Of a stretch of 64,000 nucleotides of DNA, positions 23,863 through 36,867 are shown in pieces. The first letter of the stretch is position 1, and each line of letters opens with the position of its first letter. This DNA is from Collybia mongolica. Taxonomy: Eukaryota > Basidiomycota > Agaricomycetes > Agaricales > Clitocybaceae. Both the position numbers and the translations under genes were made by a program. Under the pieces are notes generated by a model that was not told where the DNA came from, ran no database searches, and was given only the letters and a program-made list of their open reading frames with translations. The stretch covers positions 1,984,001-2,048,000 of the forward strand of contig JAAXNY010000011.1 of assembly GCA_013420905.1 (NCBI GenBank), given 5' to 3'.

Positions 23863-24270
23863 GGTAGATGATAATGGGCTGTGCGTCTGAAAGGGTTCCC
23901 CAGACATTGGTAGGTAGTACTACTCACTATTCTTACCCTTACGCCCACGACCCACACGCTGCTGTCAACGTTTCAACAGTGTGCCTATGTTATAAATGGC
24001 TTATAAGCAGGGCCAAATAATGCCATAAGTAACTGCTGTCACTGTCAGTGTTACGACATCTTGTAGCAGCCGGCCGAGTCAGGCTGAGGCTATTTATGTA
24101 GATCTTACATAAGATGCACGTCCATATATATATTTATCAGAACGAGACCGGGAATGCGTGTGAAGTTCCGCAAACGATCGATATCCAGGAGTCGCACGGA
24201 CTCTAAATATACTTCTTAAAACTCCCACTGCCACGGTCGTCTGTTTGTGTCCGGATGATCGGACCTCACA
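23863..24270. promoter_or_regulatory. SDR promoter, left half of a formerly shared SDR/P450-A promoter
   Basis: The part from 24019 to 24270 reappears, without mismatch in the stretches I compared, at 51139-51390 in inverted orientation upstream of the second P450-A. There it is continuous with the P450-A 5' flank. So SDR and P450-A originally faced away from each other across about 570 bp. The last seven bases (CCTCACA, 24264-24270) are the target duplication of the Plavaka element. Confidence 0.7.
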
Positions 24271-24350
24271 CCCAGTGAAAGTCGGTCATGAGCTGGGCTG
24301 GGAATATCTGAGCTGAGTCGAGCTTCCAGGTAAACACAGACAACCACAAA

Positions 24351-25386
24351 TACACTGTCCAAGGTCCGGTCCAGCCCCGGTCCAGGCAAATTTTGCTGGA
24401 CCTGGACCTGGACCTGAGGTCCGGTCCCATTTTCTTCGGACCTTGACCCTCAAGGTCCGGACCGTGTCCGGACCCGGTCTGACCCAGGTCCGACAGCCAA
24501 AAAGTTTTTTTTTCAAGAAAAAGAATGCTACATGTGTCGCTAATCATCCTCCTCACTCAAGCAGTCAAAATCTGCATCCAGAGCAACCCAGACTTCCTTT
24601 TGTACCTCTAGTCTTCCATCAGCATATGTGCCTCGTAACCTTTGTAAACCACCAAATTTTCTTGTAGAGGTAGCCTCCTTTTGCAAAGCTAATCAAGCAA
24701 ATTCGGCATTTGTGAGTTCGTTACATTCCGGCTATCATTTTCGATGCGGCTCACTCCTTTTTGGTGTATCAGCGTGACTCTCTCGACCTTCTCGACCATC
24801 TTCAATGTTCCGTATATTGGAAACCATGTTTGCACCATCTGGATCATGGAGGTGAGGATGGATTTGAATACATGAAATGTCAACTTACCTTCTTTTCCTC
24901 GAGTTTTTTTTACAATTGTCTCGGGGTAATCTAGCCCTTGCACCCGCTTTGAAGGCTGAATGCGTCGTCCTCCCTCAATAATCAGCCCTGTATCCACTTT
25001 GTCTCGCTCCCGACGCGACATTTCGTGATGGAAGGGCCTCTGCACATTGCGTGGATTGACGAAAAAAAAAGGCGAGGGTCTTCTCAAGGTCCAAATATGG
25101 GCAAATGTTGCCATTACATCATTTTACGTACTATCGATATTCTACCAGTCCTTGAACATGTGCATGATCATCGAAAACTTTGGTCATCTTTGTGGAGGTG
25201 CGTAATCTCTAATGTATACTCAGGTCCGCGCGGTCCGGACCCGGTTCGCGGTCCACTTCTCGACTGGACCTGGACCTGTGAGGGCGGTCCGGTCCAGTAT
25301 TTTGCTGAACCTGGACTGGACCTGTGAGGGTCGGACCTGGGTCGGACCTGGTCCTGCAGGTCCTGACCCGGACCTTGGACAGTGTA
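24351..25386. mobile_element. Non-autonomous hAT-like element (1,036 bp) inside the Plavaka element
   Basis: Terminal inverted repeats start TACACTGTCCAAGGTCCGG and the flanks carry a perfect 8-bp duplication ACCACAAA (24343-24350 and 25387-25394), the hAT length. Both subterminal regions are packed with GGTCCGGACC- and GGACCTGG-type words. No transposase is encoded. Short reading frames in it are by-products of those repeats. A related element is at 45120-45650. Confidence 0.85.
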
Positions 25387-25751
25387 ACCACAAAAATTTA
25401 CCATCTGCAGATTTTTTTCTGCGAATGTTGGGCGATCTGCGCAACGCGTTTGTTCTGTTTTACGGATACTACAGAAACTCCTGCTCTCGTATGAGTGGAT
25501 CTGGGGTGATCTGAGAATTACGTGTAATTGCAGAATTTCTACTGAATACATCTGCGCGTGCTAATGAGCGGTTTATCTGAGCCAAACCGTGCCTTTCCGC
25601 GTCCTTCCGAGCCTCTAGTGGTCTACATTCTAGGCAGCTGTTTCCTTGTCCTCCTGATTGTCCCAGTCACCTGTAAGTGTCGTATTGCTAGAAACCGACA
25701 TGAAGTACATTGGGTAATTGGTAATTATGACAGTTACACACCGTTTATGAA

Positions 25752-28098
25752 CTACCCTCGCTCGGAGACATTATCTTCGCTGCAGTGGCGGCTTTCTTTT
25801 CTTTGCTCAGTTCTTCGTAACGCTGTCATCGAGATGGTGAGTGAGCGTAGTGTATGGAAAGAGAGTGAGCTCGCCTTTATAGTTGCCGAATCAAGCTGCT
25901 TGTAAATGTCCCTAAATTGGGCGACCGTAATGGGTTCTTCAGCATGCTCCTTCAAATAATCGATTGCATAAAGATTTCTGAATAACGCGTTAGTCAAATG
26001 TCAGTGAATTGGGCATTGCGCTTACTGGGCAGTCAATAAAGTCTCCGATGCCTTCATCAACTTGCCGCCCCTCTTGGGCTTCGGCGGGGCAGCTGTCGAA
26101 AAGGACTGGATTGCAGATTCAGGCTGGGAGACCTCAGATGCAGGTCTCGGGATCGAGAGGCCGGCGCTGAAGAAACCAGTTAGCACGAAGCAAACATGGG
26201 ATAGCAATAAATCAAGTGAAACATACAGCGGGTTCATCTTCGGTATAGGGTAAGTCAGAACAGATATAGGGAAGAACAGACAAGTGACTGCGACATTACC
26301 CGAACCCGACGAGGTGGACAAGCAACTTGGGCTGCTTCCCCGTCTAGCGAACTAGCCATTGATGGAACGTCAGGTACTTGAGTAGTGCCGGCAGGCGAAA
26401 AAATGGGCGGAGGTTCCTATGATACTGGAATAAGTCTCAAAGTGGTGGACGATGGAAGAATACAGACCAATGTGGTTTCCTCAGCTACGCCACCACTCCC
26501 AACAGTGATAGACACAGCAGTGGCTGATGTCGTACTTGGTACTCCTCCCGTTGGCGGAGTCAGTGGGGTAGAAGTCGCATTTTCGGGTGCAGTTTCTGCA
26601 CTCCTTACAGGAAGCAGGCTCGAAGTCATTGAGGAGGAATGGGACATGTCAGTTGCTGCTGGGCTTGAGTTGGAAGTCGAGCGACCAGGGGGAGGCACGT
26701 CCAAAGACATAAGCGGTGTTGCCGTTGGAGTAGCGGCCTGTTGAGCTGTGTGGGAGGATGGGGCGATTGAGGAGCTAGCAGAAGCGTTATCGCAGCTAGA
26801 AGGAGCGGGAGCAGCATCACCGTCGCTACAAAGGTCGATGACGGGGCCACTCGGCGGTATTGTGTTGTTCCGTCGTTTTCTCTTTGGTTGATTCGTAGTG
26901 CTGAGAGCATCTTCATCTGCTTTGCGTTTGCCTTTCGATGGCCTGTCACCTACATCTATATGGTAAGAGTGGATAAGAGAACGAAATGAAGGACACCACT
27001 TACGGCTCAAAACACCCGGCTGGCGGTAATAACGCTTCCAGTCGGGATACCGGAACTTCGCAAACTCGTTGAGCTTCCAGTCTCCCTGACACCAGCGGAA
27101 CTTGGGGAATTTTTTGCCCATGGTCGCGCTAAAGTATTGTGATGCTTGCTCGTTTCTCTTCGTCCAGGTTGTCGGGTCGAGACGCCAGTGATACAGTTCG
27201 TTCCATGTAACCTTGGCGAGGTCTGTCATTTCCTCAAGTCTGTCCCGGGAAACGCGCTTGCCAGACTCGTCGCAGAGAAACCCGAACTTGTCGACCATGT
27301 CGTTGCGCATTGTCGCGCGTGTTTCGAAATCGGACCACTCCTTCTTATTCCAAAACCGGACTTCAGGGTGATCTTCTTCGTCTTCAGTATGCAGAGCCGG
27401 CGGAATCTTAATAGTGGGCCGTTCGGTGGATGTTCTGCTCGATGACTGATTGTTAGTGTCCTCGTTGAGCGCTCGTAACAGGGATGAATTCTGGGTCAAG
27501 CGTTGAGATTCTTTGAGCTGTTCTTTGAGCTCAGAAAAGAGTTCCCTGATAGGGATAATGTTTGATTTATTGGCATATATGCGCTGGTAAACTGATAAAT
27601 AAACTGCGACCAACTTTTGTGCCTCGAATTGGTACTTTATACACATATAATCATTGAATATGCCTGTATGGGCTTCGTTCCCTGCTGCCATGAGTGTGAA
27701 ATGAGTTGCATTGCGGATAATGTCCTGCAGATCGTGTTGGGGAACGAAGGGCGGGACAGAGGTATTTTGGCGGCCACGAGACGACGAACAACGTAGCTAT
27801 GGCTACCGTAAGTAAAATTCAAGAGACAAAATCCTGATTGAGGGTGGCTCACAGGATGATTTTCAGGCCGGTACTGATATGCGTCATTTCTTGGCTGATT
27901 TGTGTTACTGTGATGAACAAAGTTAGTTAAGGGTGAATTCAGCTGTTCTGTGAATGTTTTATCATAGTCAGTGGAGGAATAGTTGGAATTATAAGCCATA
28001 ATAATATTGAAGTAGCAAGGAAGAAAACGCGTCGACGCGTTCATGCTCCTTTCAGAAGTCCCGATTTGTGTGTGTTTGGCACGACCTTCTTCACTCAT
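25752..28098 (-). CDS. Second (accessory) protein of the Plavaka element
   Basis: A multi-exon minus-strand gene. The longest uninterrupted part, below about 27770, encodes a helical basic region with many Trp/Lys/Arg (FWNKKEWSDFETRATMRND, FPKFRWCQGDWKLNEFAKF) followed by a Lys/Arg-rich patch (KPKRKRRNN), probably a nuclear localisation signal, and a Ser/Thr/Ala/Pro-rich tail. Smaller exons near 25750-26330 give a helical C-terminus (NLYAIDYLKEHAEEP). The 5' exon may start at ATG 28098. Exon boundaries are only partly resolved. I recognise no named domain; its place inside the TIRs suggests a DNA-binding helper of transposition. Confidence 0.55.
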
Positions 28099-28324
28099 AG
28101 GGCAATATGATGGTTGCGTCGACACTGTTCTAAGCAATTGAGAGAGGTTATTTATGTTTTGCTACTTGTGTATTGTCCTATAGATATTATACCATTGTAT
28201 AATGTATTCCACCTAAATTCAATCAACAGCTCAATCAAGATAACTGATGTAGAAGACTTGACCGGATTTCAAAAACTTGTCTGGTAATCAGCAGAGAGCT
28301 TAATGAAACGAGCATTGTCTTACA

Positions 28325-31300
28325 TTATAGCAGTGGATCTACATATCCAGTGAGCTCTGTATCATCTAACCCAGATTTTTCTACAACAAACCATAGGTTT
28401 TCTGGATCCCCGGGGCACCGGGGCAGCGGCTGCATGGAAACTACCGAAATAATTGAAGAAATTGGTATGACACGAAAGCCATCTGATCCACGATGCGGAC
28501 ATGCCCAAAGGGTTCTGGATGACTGTTCCAGCATATCTGCATCTGGAGGACTGTAGATAGAAACCAGTGCGTAGGGAGTGAATTTATTGTCGTCTTCTGT
28601 ATCCACAAGCTGAAAATAGAACTGAGCCTCGCCAAATTCAATTTTTCTGTCAAGAGAAAGCTGGAGGGCGTGGTTAATATCAGCCCAATAATTAAAACAA
28701 GGTAAACCACCTTGAGATTGCGTGTAACACGCGTATTTGGAGACATTCGCCTGCCTTCAGAGAATATACTCCTTGCAATTTGACCATTTGGCAGACGTAG
28801 TCGACCCCACTTTCTGAGAAGAGACCTCTGAAACTCTGCCTTGACTATCTGTCGCTCAGCACCTCGCAACACTGTTGGTCTTTTCTGTCTTGGAACAAGA
28901 AATATGTAGCCATTGCCATTGTCATGGGAGTACGCAGGCAATGAATTATTAGTGTCTTTGTCGAGCTCTGGACACATGGATTTCAGTGCATTGATTTGGG
29001 AACGTCGTAGCGCAATTTGGCAGAGATTTGCAAAAGGATTTGACGGCTGTCTGATCTGTTGTCCCAGATCTCCAATTGCTCGTTCCATTGTATACTGGCT
29101 GATGTATGTTCCAGGCCCAATACGGCTAACTTCCGGACCGACGTGAATGAGTGTGTGTAGACATGGTCGGCAAAGGTGTATGCGATCCATACGACGTTGA
29201 TAATAAAGGTTCTCATACTCTTGCACAAATTGAATGAGATAGGAATGTGCTTCACGTATCTGAGGCCCGGTAATGCGTCGCTGAGTCATTGTTCGAAAAC
29301 CACGAACAAGTTTGCAAAAGTTTCTCCAATACTTTGCAGGAAGGACAGCGCGAAAGAATCCAGGTCCAAGTCCAAAGAGATAATGAAAGTATTTGGTCGC
29401 CTTGTATCCACTGGAGATTTTTTCGGCAGGATTTCTAGGAGGACGGTGAAAGGATGAAGGAAAGTAAAGAGTCGCTTCTGCGACAAGTTTCCCATGCACC
29501 TGCCAGACATCTCCAGTTAAGGTCGCCCAGTCCCAAGTTACCTTATTGTCAGTTGATTCGCACTTTAGCATACCACGCCAAAGTGGAATTAGAAGCTCGC
29601 CGAGGTTTATAGAGAGATGCATGAGATCGAGGGAAAAGCACATTGGAGGTGGAATAGTGTAGAGTAGTCCACTAATTATGGATGGCTTTGACAGCCCTGT
29701 TAGCTTCCGGTTCCGTTCGTAGTCATTCTGATCCCGTGAATTCATAATTATTTTGACATTTTCTTGATAGACCTTGGCAGATTCGCGTTCAATTTCTCTG
29801 GCTTGTTGAAAGTCAAAGTCAGGGTGATTGCAGTCAGCGGAAATTTCCCCAAATGGTCGCAAATGAACTGCATAATAGTGACCACTAGATGCCTTGTGTC
29901 GTCCTATCATAGGGCATCCGATACGGCACCCTTTAGTGCCATGGTGACCAACACGCCCATCCACCTCAACAAGTCCCACCGCATCTGCGGTGGTAAGAAG
30001 GTGAACTACACGCGACAAAATTAGCTTGTTTTGTGTGCTGTCCCATACGTAGACCCCGGCGTTATTGTTCTCGCGCTGGATTGCAGACAAATGATGGAAA
30101 GATCGGAAGGTGAAGGAGTCAGAATTTTTAGGCTTGTTGGGCCCAGGAATTATACAAGCTGGGAGAACATGTCGCTTTTTATAACGAGTCTTCGGATTAT
30201 ACTCACAAATAATCCAAACAGCAATCCAGGTGTCAGATTTCTTGTTTTGATAGAGTCGGGCACCATCGAAAGAGAATATCACAGTTGTGTCATCGCCAGA
30301 GAGCTTCAACTCGTCGTCCAAGTCCAGAAAGTCGTTTCCGCAGAGGATATCATCGTAGACAAATTCAGCATCATTACCTTCATTGATTGCCTTCTGAATT
30401 TTAAGGATTTCCCGCGTCTTTAGCTCTCTATATTTTGAAGATTCCGATCCATCGTCTGAGCATCGAAGAGCCTGAACCTGCGGGCCAATTGGAATTGTAC
30501 ATGCTTCCTTTCGAGGGACTTGTTTTCCTGATTTCGCCAATTCAATAGGGTCGTATCGAGGCTCCGAGCAGTAGAAGCAGGTGTCACGGTCTGCAAATGG
30601 TCCAGTAAATGCATGGCAGGAATTGATACACATATCGTCAGGAATTGAAATGACACCAGTAATTTTTGCGACCAGCATTTTCACCCCGTTGTAAGTTAAC
30701 ACTGTATCCGCAAGTTCCGGGAACCGACGGAGGAACGAACTACGGAAATCAGTGTATGTTTGCTCTGATGTATTGTTGCAGGCCATGAACATATCGAGGG
30801 CTAGCCGAGTATCCGGATCAGAAATATCCACAGGACCTTGGTCTGGAGTTCGAAGATGTTTGAGCGCTTCTTCACCTAGTTTTCCGTTGTCAAGGGTCGC
30901 TTCCTTTATTTCTTGGATAAATTGTTGGGCGATCCTGAGGTGCTCTATCCGTGAATGAATTGGAGGCAGATCTATGGCTGGTTCTTGGGGTTGTTCGTCA
31001 TCGGCTACAGGCACTGGATTCAGAAGAGCGTGGAGTTGGGCAGCCTGTTCCTGTTCAATATCATTCTGCAATTCTCGTAGCTCATCCACATCAATAATAG
31101 GACCCTCGGCAGCTAAATCATTGTTTTGTGCATCGAGTTCATCTTCCTGATTTGCGGGTTCAGGATTGTGCTGCAACGCCGCCTCGTAGTTGACTTGTGC
31201 AGGCTCAGGCTGTTTTTTTATTTAAATAAGAGTTGATACACCGACTTGAAAGAAGAAAAAAAAAAGTGGTCTTACAATGTAAATATCATCAAAGTCTACT

Positions 31301-31736
31301 TCGTGCTCAAAATCCTGTTCGGGTGGTAACTCAGGCTGATTGAGATCGTCCTGGAGTTATTTGTGGTAAATTTTAGTATGGGTACCAAAGAAATAATACA
31401 TTCTATTAGGCTATAACGCACAGGAACTATGTTAGGTTCTTGATCTCGATTGCAAATTCGCTTGGAGGGTCTTGCATTCGTTCCGGTATCCGTATCACCA
31501 TCGCTGGCTTCTTCATCTTGTTCTTCATCCTCATTAGACATCTCAAAATCCCCTTGTCCACCTGCAGAACCTCCAGCCCCGGAGGTAGCCCATTCTCTGT
31601 AGCCCGTTATTCCTTCAGCGGCAGGCCGCTGTGTGTAGAGTTTTGCGTGGTTGAGAAATGTCCTTCTGTTAACAACGGCACCTTGGCATTTGGGACAGTA
31701 ACATGGTTGCTTTGGCTTGGGAGCTTTCTCACTCAT
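28325..31736 (-). CDS. Plavaka/Tnp2-like transposase, about 4 exons
   Basis: Exon 1 starts at ATG 31736 with a zinc-finger-like CYCPKCQGAVVNRRTFLNHAK, followed by an acidic stretch. A short exon covers about 31351-31277, then the main exon from about 31206 to 28711, and a last exon from 28660 to 28325 after a 50-nt intron. The core shows the Tnp2-family pattern FSFDGARLYQNKKSDTWIAV, LPACIIPGPNKPKNSDSF and a Cys/His cluster VGHHGTKGCRIGCPMIGRHK. The last part reads FTPYALVSIYSPPD and FFxVE-like text typical of the family C-terminus. It would mobilise the element through the CCCAGTG ends. I saw no frame-destroying lesion, so it may be functional. Confidence 0.82.
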
Positions 31737-31950
31737 AGTTGAATCACGCAGGCTCGCGTTAGGTTTTAGATAAAAAGCAGTACAAAACTACAAGTGACTT
31801 GACATTGGTGGCGCGCGACGTGCGTCCACGCAGCTACTGAGCTTCGTTTCTGAGCGGAGCAATAAAAGCTCAGAAGTTCCCACACCATCCCAGATTCTAT
31901 CTGGGCTGTGCAGATCAGCCCAGTCTAGCGCATGACCGACTTTCACTGGG

Positions 31951-32120
31951 CCTCACAAGTCAATGTCCACCGATTGACCACAAGCTTTGTATTTCCCTCT
32001 AGACATACACATAACCCCTACGTCTTCTTGATGATCTGCGATAAATAATGAGTAACTTAACCTTCACGTGGAACTAAACTATACTGTTTAACACTTTTTC
32101 AACTAACACCACTTCTCGAC
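31951..32120 (+). promoter_or_regulatory. P450-A proximal promoter, cut off by the Plavaka insertion
   Basis: Only 170 bp separate the transposon end from the P450-A start codon. In the other arm the same sequence continues without interruption into the distal promoter (51139-51390). Expression of this copy is therefore likely altered, which is inference. Confidence 0.6.
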
Positions 32121-34412
32121 ATGGACAACCTCCAGACGCAGACGTTCAGTGTCGCGAACTGTTTCAAACTCGGCGGCCTTATCCTCGGATTGAGGTACCT
32201 CCATTCTCTCTATTTTCGATCGAAATTTTGGCCTCCAGGTCCCCGAGGCCTCCCTTTCCTTGGCAATATATTCCAATTACCCAAGTTCCAATGGTATAGA
32301 TTTACGGAGTGGAAGGCTCAATATGGTATTCCTCGATGTCTTTACCCACAATAATTCTCGGGCATTTGACTGACATATACATTAGGTCCCATATTCTCTC
32401 TGAATCTTGCAGGGCAGCCAGTAATTGTGCTAAACACTCACAAAGTAGCGGCCGATTTACTCAGTATGATTGTTGATGCCATTATTAGTTCTGGTTCTAA
32501 TCCAATTTACAAGATCGTCGCTCTCATATCTACAGTGACAGACCTCGATTCATCATGGCAGGCGAGATATTGACCGGAGGAATGCTCGTTGCATTCATGT
32601 CCTATGCCGACCCGTGAGTTGATCTCCTAGTCCGAAGTCACAGTAACAAACAGCTTGCGTCCCAGCTGGCGTCGGATGCGCAAAGCGTCGCATGAAGGAT
32701 TGAGCGTTAGAGCTTCCGAAAAATACCAGCGTATGCAAGAGGAGGAAGCAACTCGCCTTGTAACCCACCTACTTCACGACCCAAACGACTGGGACGCCCA
32801 TCTTAAACGGTAAACACCCATTTTTGACATTCAAATAATATTCCAATCAAAATGACCCCAGATCGTCGGCATCAGTCATCCTCTCCTTGGTATATGGGTG
32901 GAAACCGATTGAACCTAAGGATGACCCTCTGGTAGAACGAATCAATGACTTGATGCATCGTCTAGTCCGTGCAGCCCTCCCTGGTGCCTATCTGGTCGAA
33001 ATCTTCCCAATAATGAAACATCTTCCATCCTGGATGGCTAGGTGGAAGCGTGAGGGCCTAGAATGGTATGCGAAAGACACTGAGATGTTTGAGGGTTTTC
33101 TTGAAGATGTCGAGAGAGACATGGTGAGTTTAATATTAAGTTGGATATACGACGTGCCAACATTATCTTACTCGATCAGGACATTGGCATTTCCAGACCT
33201 TCTTTTTCTTCTTTGCTTTTAGATAACCAAGCCAGGTTCAATCTAACCAATAAAGAGTCTTCTTGGCTCGCGGGAACCATGTTGTGAGTTCGCTATATCA
33301 TTTCACTTGACGCAACTCAATGGCTGTATATATGTAGTGGTGCAGGTGCGGAAACGGTATGTGACATCAATTTCTATCAAGTATCCCTGATGGCTCAACC
33401 TTTCAAGACTGCTGCTGCGTTATCTGTCTTCTTTTTAGCAATGGTCCTATATCCTAATGTTATGCGGAGAGCACAAGCGGAGATCGATCAAGTGGTTGGA
33501 AGTGATCGACTCCCAAAATTCGATGACCATAACGATCTACCATATATTCGTGCTATGGTAAAAGAAGTTCTCCGATGGAGGCCTGTCGGCCCTCTGGGTA
33601 AAGTGTTCTCTTGATCAGCAGGGTGTGGCTTCTAATAATTCCCCAGGTCTCCCTAGGCGCACTGTTGAGGTATAAGTTTATTTCACACGAGTCCGTGCCC
33701 AGCTCATTTGAGTCAGGGCGATTGGTATGAAGGGTACTATATTCCAAAGGGTTTGTCCTTTCTTCCTTGCCCAGACACTTGAACTCAGTGATTCTAAGGT
33801 GCACTGGTTATATACAACACTTGGTGAGATCTCCTTCGCCGTAGGAGCCTTATTCCAATTTATTATTTCATACAGGGCCATGAATAGGTACACACTGGTG
33901 GTATATATGGTTTGAATCTTACTTTACCACTGCAGAGATCCAATTTTATATCCAGATTACGATGAATTTCGTCCCAGTCGGTTCTTAGATTCCTCCGGTC
34001 AAGTTGACCAAACGCCCCAAGATACGCTATCAATGGGCCATGTCACATACGGATTTGGAAAAAGGTACGCTGGGTGTTTGGTCTTCAGCTCAGAGTCATT
34101 ACTTACCCCAGCACCTGTAGAATCTGCTTAGGGATGAATATTGCAAACCAGTCTTTATTTATTGATATAGCACGCATTTTATGGGCATTGAACATTGAAC
34201 AAGCCAGTGATGATCAGGGGAATTCGATTATTCCTTCCAAGGTAGACTGCATCGATGAGGGCCTGGTTGTGTATGTCTCGTTCTTTTGGTATTTCGAGCA
34301 AAGTCTTGACACATTTCGTAGGAGACCTGTCCCATTCAAATGTAAAATTACGGCTCGATCGAAGGATATTATTAATGTGTTACAGAATACGGATGCAGAC
34401 GAGGAGGGCTAG
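32121..34412 (+). CDS. Cytochrome P450 A (left-arm copy), 15 exons
   Basis: Exons 32121-32325, 32386-32463, 32514-32613, 32666-32809, 32862-33123, 33180-33283, 33338-33356, 33408-33597, 33647-33669, 33717-33750, 33799-33823, 33876-33887, 33936-34064, 34121-34270 and 34322-34412 join in phase into 521 residues. The N-terminus is a hydrophobic anchor followed by the proline hinge [11 protein letters not shown], placing it on the ER membrane. GAGAETT (~298-304) is the I-helix oxygen-activation motif, E357-V-L-R360 the ExxR pair, FRPSRF the PERF-like box, and FGFGKRICLG holds the heme ligand C444. It resembles fungal O-methylsterigmatocystin-oxidoreductase-like P450s. Probably oxidises the terpene product (context). 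All checked parts equal the copy at 48684-50975. Confidence 0.9.
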
Positions 34413-34581
34413 TGTGGATAAATTTGGAATATACAAACTACTCTATTGGCTCCAGTTCATGTCCGTGGAGACTTTTAGCGCATAAATGCATCTTTATTGA
34501 GGGCCACATTTCTCGGATACAGTCTATCATGTTATACTTTGGAGAATTCAATCAAAATGGTATAGTCCTAATGGGAAATAA

Positions 34582-35354
34582 TCAACCTGAGTCATTTGGT
34601 TCAAGTCTGTCAATATCATCCAACATCTCCAAGACTCCTTCTCGAAGTTCGATGCGGCATTTGAAAGGACGGGGATGCCTGATACGCCGTCAGCACAAAA
34701 GTAACTGAAGAGTTGTTCACCTTACGAGGCCTCTCCCCCAGAAGTAAAACTCAATGGATCGACCGTGGGAGGTATATCTTGCCCTTGTTCGTCACGAAAA
34801 GGTTGGATCCTAATCCCCCATAAGGCATGGGCTACAAATACCCATATCGCGTGGTCAGCCATTGTGGCTCCAGGACATAATCTTGGAGAATATTGAATCA
34901 GACGAATTGGGGGAAAATCGATAGCTTGGCTTGCCGACGTCCAAAACCGTATAGATGGTGTCCGAACCCTTTACTCTCTTCTGTATTCTTTTCTCGGCCA
35001 TTTTCATCAAGAAAACGATCAGGATTAAAACCTTCAGGTTCACTATAAACATCCTTGTCATGGTGAATCGACCTGATTCTCGAGAATCAAAACCAGGAGT
35101 GTGACGGTAAGGTACTGATGCACCTACCATATGGAACTTATGACCGTAGTTCCCTTCGGTATAAAGTACCCCATATATTCATCATCCTGAGTCAAATGTA
35201 GGCAAGATATCTTTAACATTTATGCTTAAACATACTTGTGTGGACGCATGAGGGACACCTTAGAGAGAGAGAGACCAGTCAGATGAATGTCTCTGCAGAT
35301 AGATATCTCCTAACTTAAAGGAGCAACAGGTCGCCACCTGCAAACTTCTTTCAC
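34582..35354 (-). pseudogene. 3' remnant of cytochrome P450 B in the left arm
   Basis: This is the inverted copy of 47742-48514: the end of exon 9 and exons 10-14 of P450-B, including the heme exon. Homology stops abruptly at 35354 within exon 9, so the anchor, I-helix and most of the protein are missing and there is no start. Its tail faces P450-A, as in the complete right arm. It marks the duplication breakpoint. Confidence 0.88.
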
Positions 35355-36418
35355 ATGCAACCGTGTATGGAACATCAGCAAACCCTGATTTTTCTCACAA
35401 TCAGCTGACAGACCCTGTAGTGCCCATAGTCATCCATAGATGTTGTACTGAACTCTGCAGTGCTTTGCAGTTATGTGTAGAATCCACCATATCTGTCCTG
35501 ATATCCATAGTGGCTCATACCTTCTATACAATTCTGTATATTTATCACCTCATCTGCCCAGGGGTATGCTTGATTTGATTGGCTGTGCAGAAATGGGCAG
35601 AACTTATTTAAATGACTTCATAATTCAACATGATTATATGTATGCAAAATACTACTAGGATTGGTCATTTTCTACTGATCAAGGGCATAAAATGTTTCCT
35701 TATCAAAATACTTGTTCAATAAAAAGTCTGTGCTGTATTCAAGGGTTGTTTCTTTTGCCAATCTTGGGTCAGCCTTTTTACCAAACCGTGGGATTAGGTC
35801 CACAGGGGTTTGCAATTGAGACAAATGGATGATGTCACCCATCATTGTGTTGTCCCTTCTTTGTGCATGTTTTAAGATAAACATTCCTGTTGTTGGATCT
35901 GGATATGGCCCTGCTGATTCTGATATCCCTTGATTGATTTGAGAAATAACATTAAAGTGTTGAACATAGGCAAGGAAGTGGTCTGTTCCTGCCAAAGTCT
36001 CAGTATGATTACCACTGATAACATGGAAGATAAGTTGAAGTTGTACAGGACAGTGACCTGGGGTAGATAATATATAGTAAGCATTTTGAACATAATAATT
36101 AGCCAACTACATACATTCTAAGCCACTACCTGGCCAGACCTTGTCCTGATCAATATTGATCAAGACTGTATCAGCATGTCCCACTGGCCATGCAGAAGAA
36201 GGTGGTGAAGCATTGACAGTTTGTGCTGGGAGTGCATCATGTGGCTGATGATATGTATAGTTTTGGAGCTGGACTTTGGTCCAAATCTCAAGAGCCTTAA
36301 CATTGATTGGCATTGGAGATCCAGTTGTTGCTATGTGGTGGGTACCAACCATAGGATTGTAATTGTTTCCAAGATTTAGATAGTCAATAAGAGCAGAGCA
36401 CTTTACAGTCCCCCACAT
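35355..36418 (-). pseudogene. C-terminal fragment of another Plavaka-type transposon protein
   Basis: Two adjoining minus-strand frames (36418-36107 and 36106-35672) read text familiar from the C-terminal region of Plavaka-associated proteins (DUF6830-like): WTKVQLQNYTYHQ, NASPPSSAWPVGHADTVL, then PCPVQLQLIFHV-type text, FLAYVQHFNVI and TGMFILKHAQRR. The frame break and absence of the transposase core show a truncated relic. 35355-35671 has no recognisable gene. Confidence 0.6.
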
Positions 36419-36830
36419 ATTCCATGCAGAATCCGGATGGAATCCTGGGATTCCTGGTCAATCCAGGAGGAATCCACCTGGAGTTGTGTCTCAGCCAAAC
36501 ACCAGCCATTTTCATGATTCCTGGTTGCCAGGAATCAATGTAAATTCTGCCAGGAATCTGCATGGAATCACTGAATTTACCAGGATTCCAGGTGGACCCC
36601 ATAAGGAATGCAGGACTCAAGCAGGATTCCAGGCAGATTCCCATTGAAAACACGCAAAAGAGTGTAATTTATAACCAGGAGCCCATGCGGATTCCTGGAG
36701 GAGCCTGGATTCCAGGCAGAATATGAGGAATCTGCCTGGATCACCAGGAATGCTTTAAGTCCCTTATTCCTATTTTAGGAAGGACAGGAACACCAGGAAT
36801 GGCACCAGGAATTTCCGGTTTTGCCCAAGA
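36400..36830. repeat. Dense inverted/direct CCAGGAATC repeats
   Basis: At least fifteen occurrences of CCAGGAATC or GGATTCC(T)GG in both orientations are packed into about 430 bp. Such arrays are typical of subterminal regions of non-autonomous DNA transposons. I could not find paired terminal inverted repeats or a target duplication. Confidence 0.6.
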
Positions 36831-36867
36831 TGATAGAACAATGCTCAATTTTGAGTTAAAAACAAAT

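Larger units (their letters stand above)
24271..31950 (-). mobile_element. Plavaka-type (Tnp2/CMC-related) DNA transposon, 7,680 bp
   Basis: Perfect 20-bp terminal inverted repeats CCCAGTGAAAGTCGGTCATG, with weaker similarity continuing inward, are flanked by the direct repeat CCTCACA (24264-24270 and 31951-31957). The uninterrupted site exists at 51139-51145 in the other arm of the inverted duplication, so the ends and a 7-bp duplication are confirmed from the window itself. It encodes a Tnp2-like transposase and a second protein, both leftward, and has itself received a hAT-like insertion at 24351-25386. Confidence 0.9.

Noticed and set aside
24360..25390. Arg/Gly/Pro-rich frames at the GGTCC arrays
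   Set aside because: By-products of short GC-rich repeats in a non-autonomous element.
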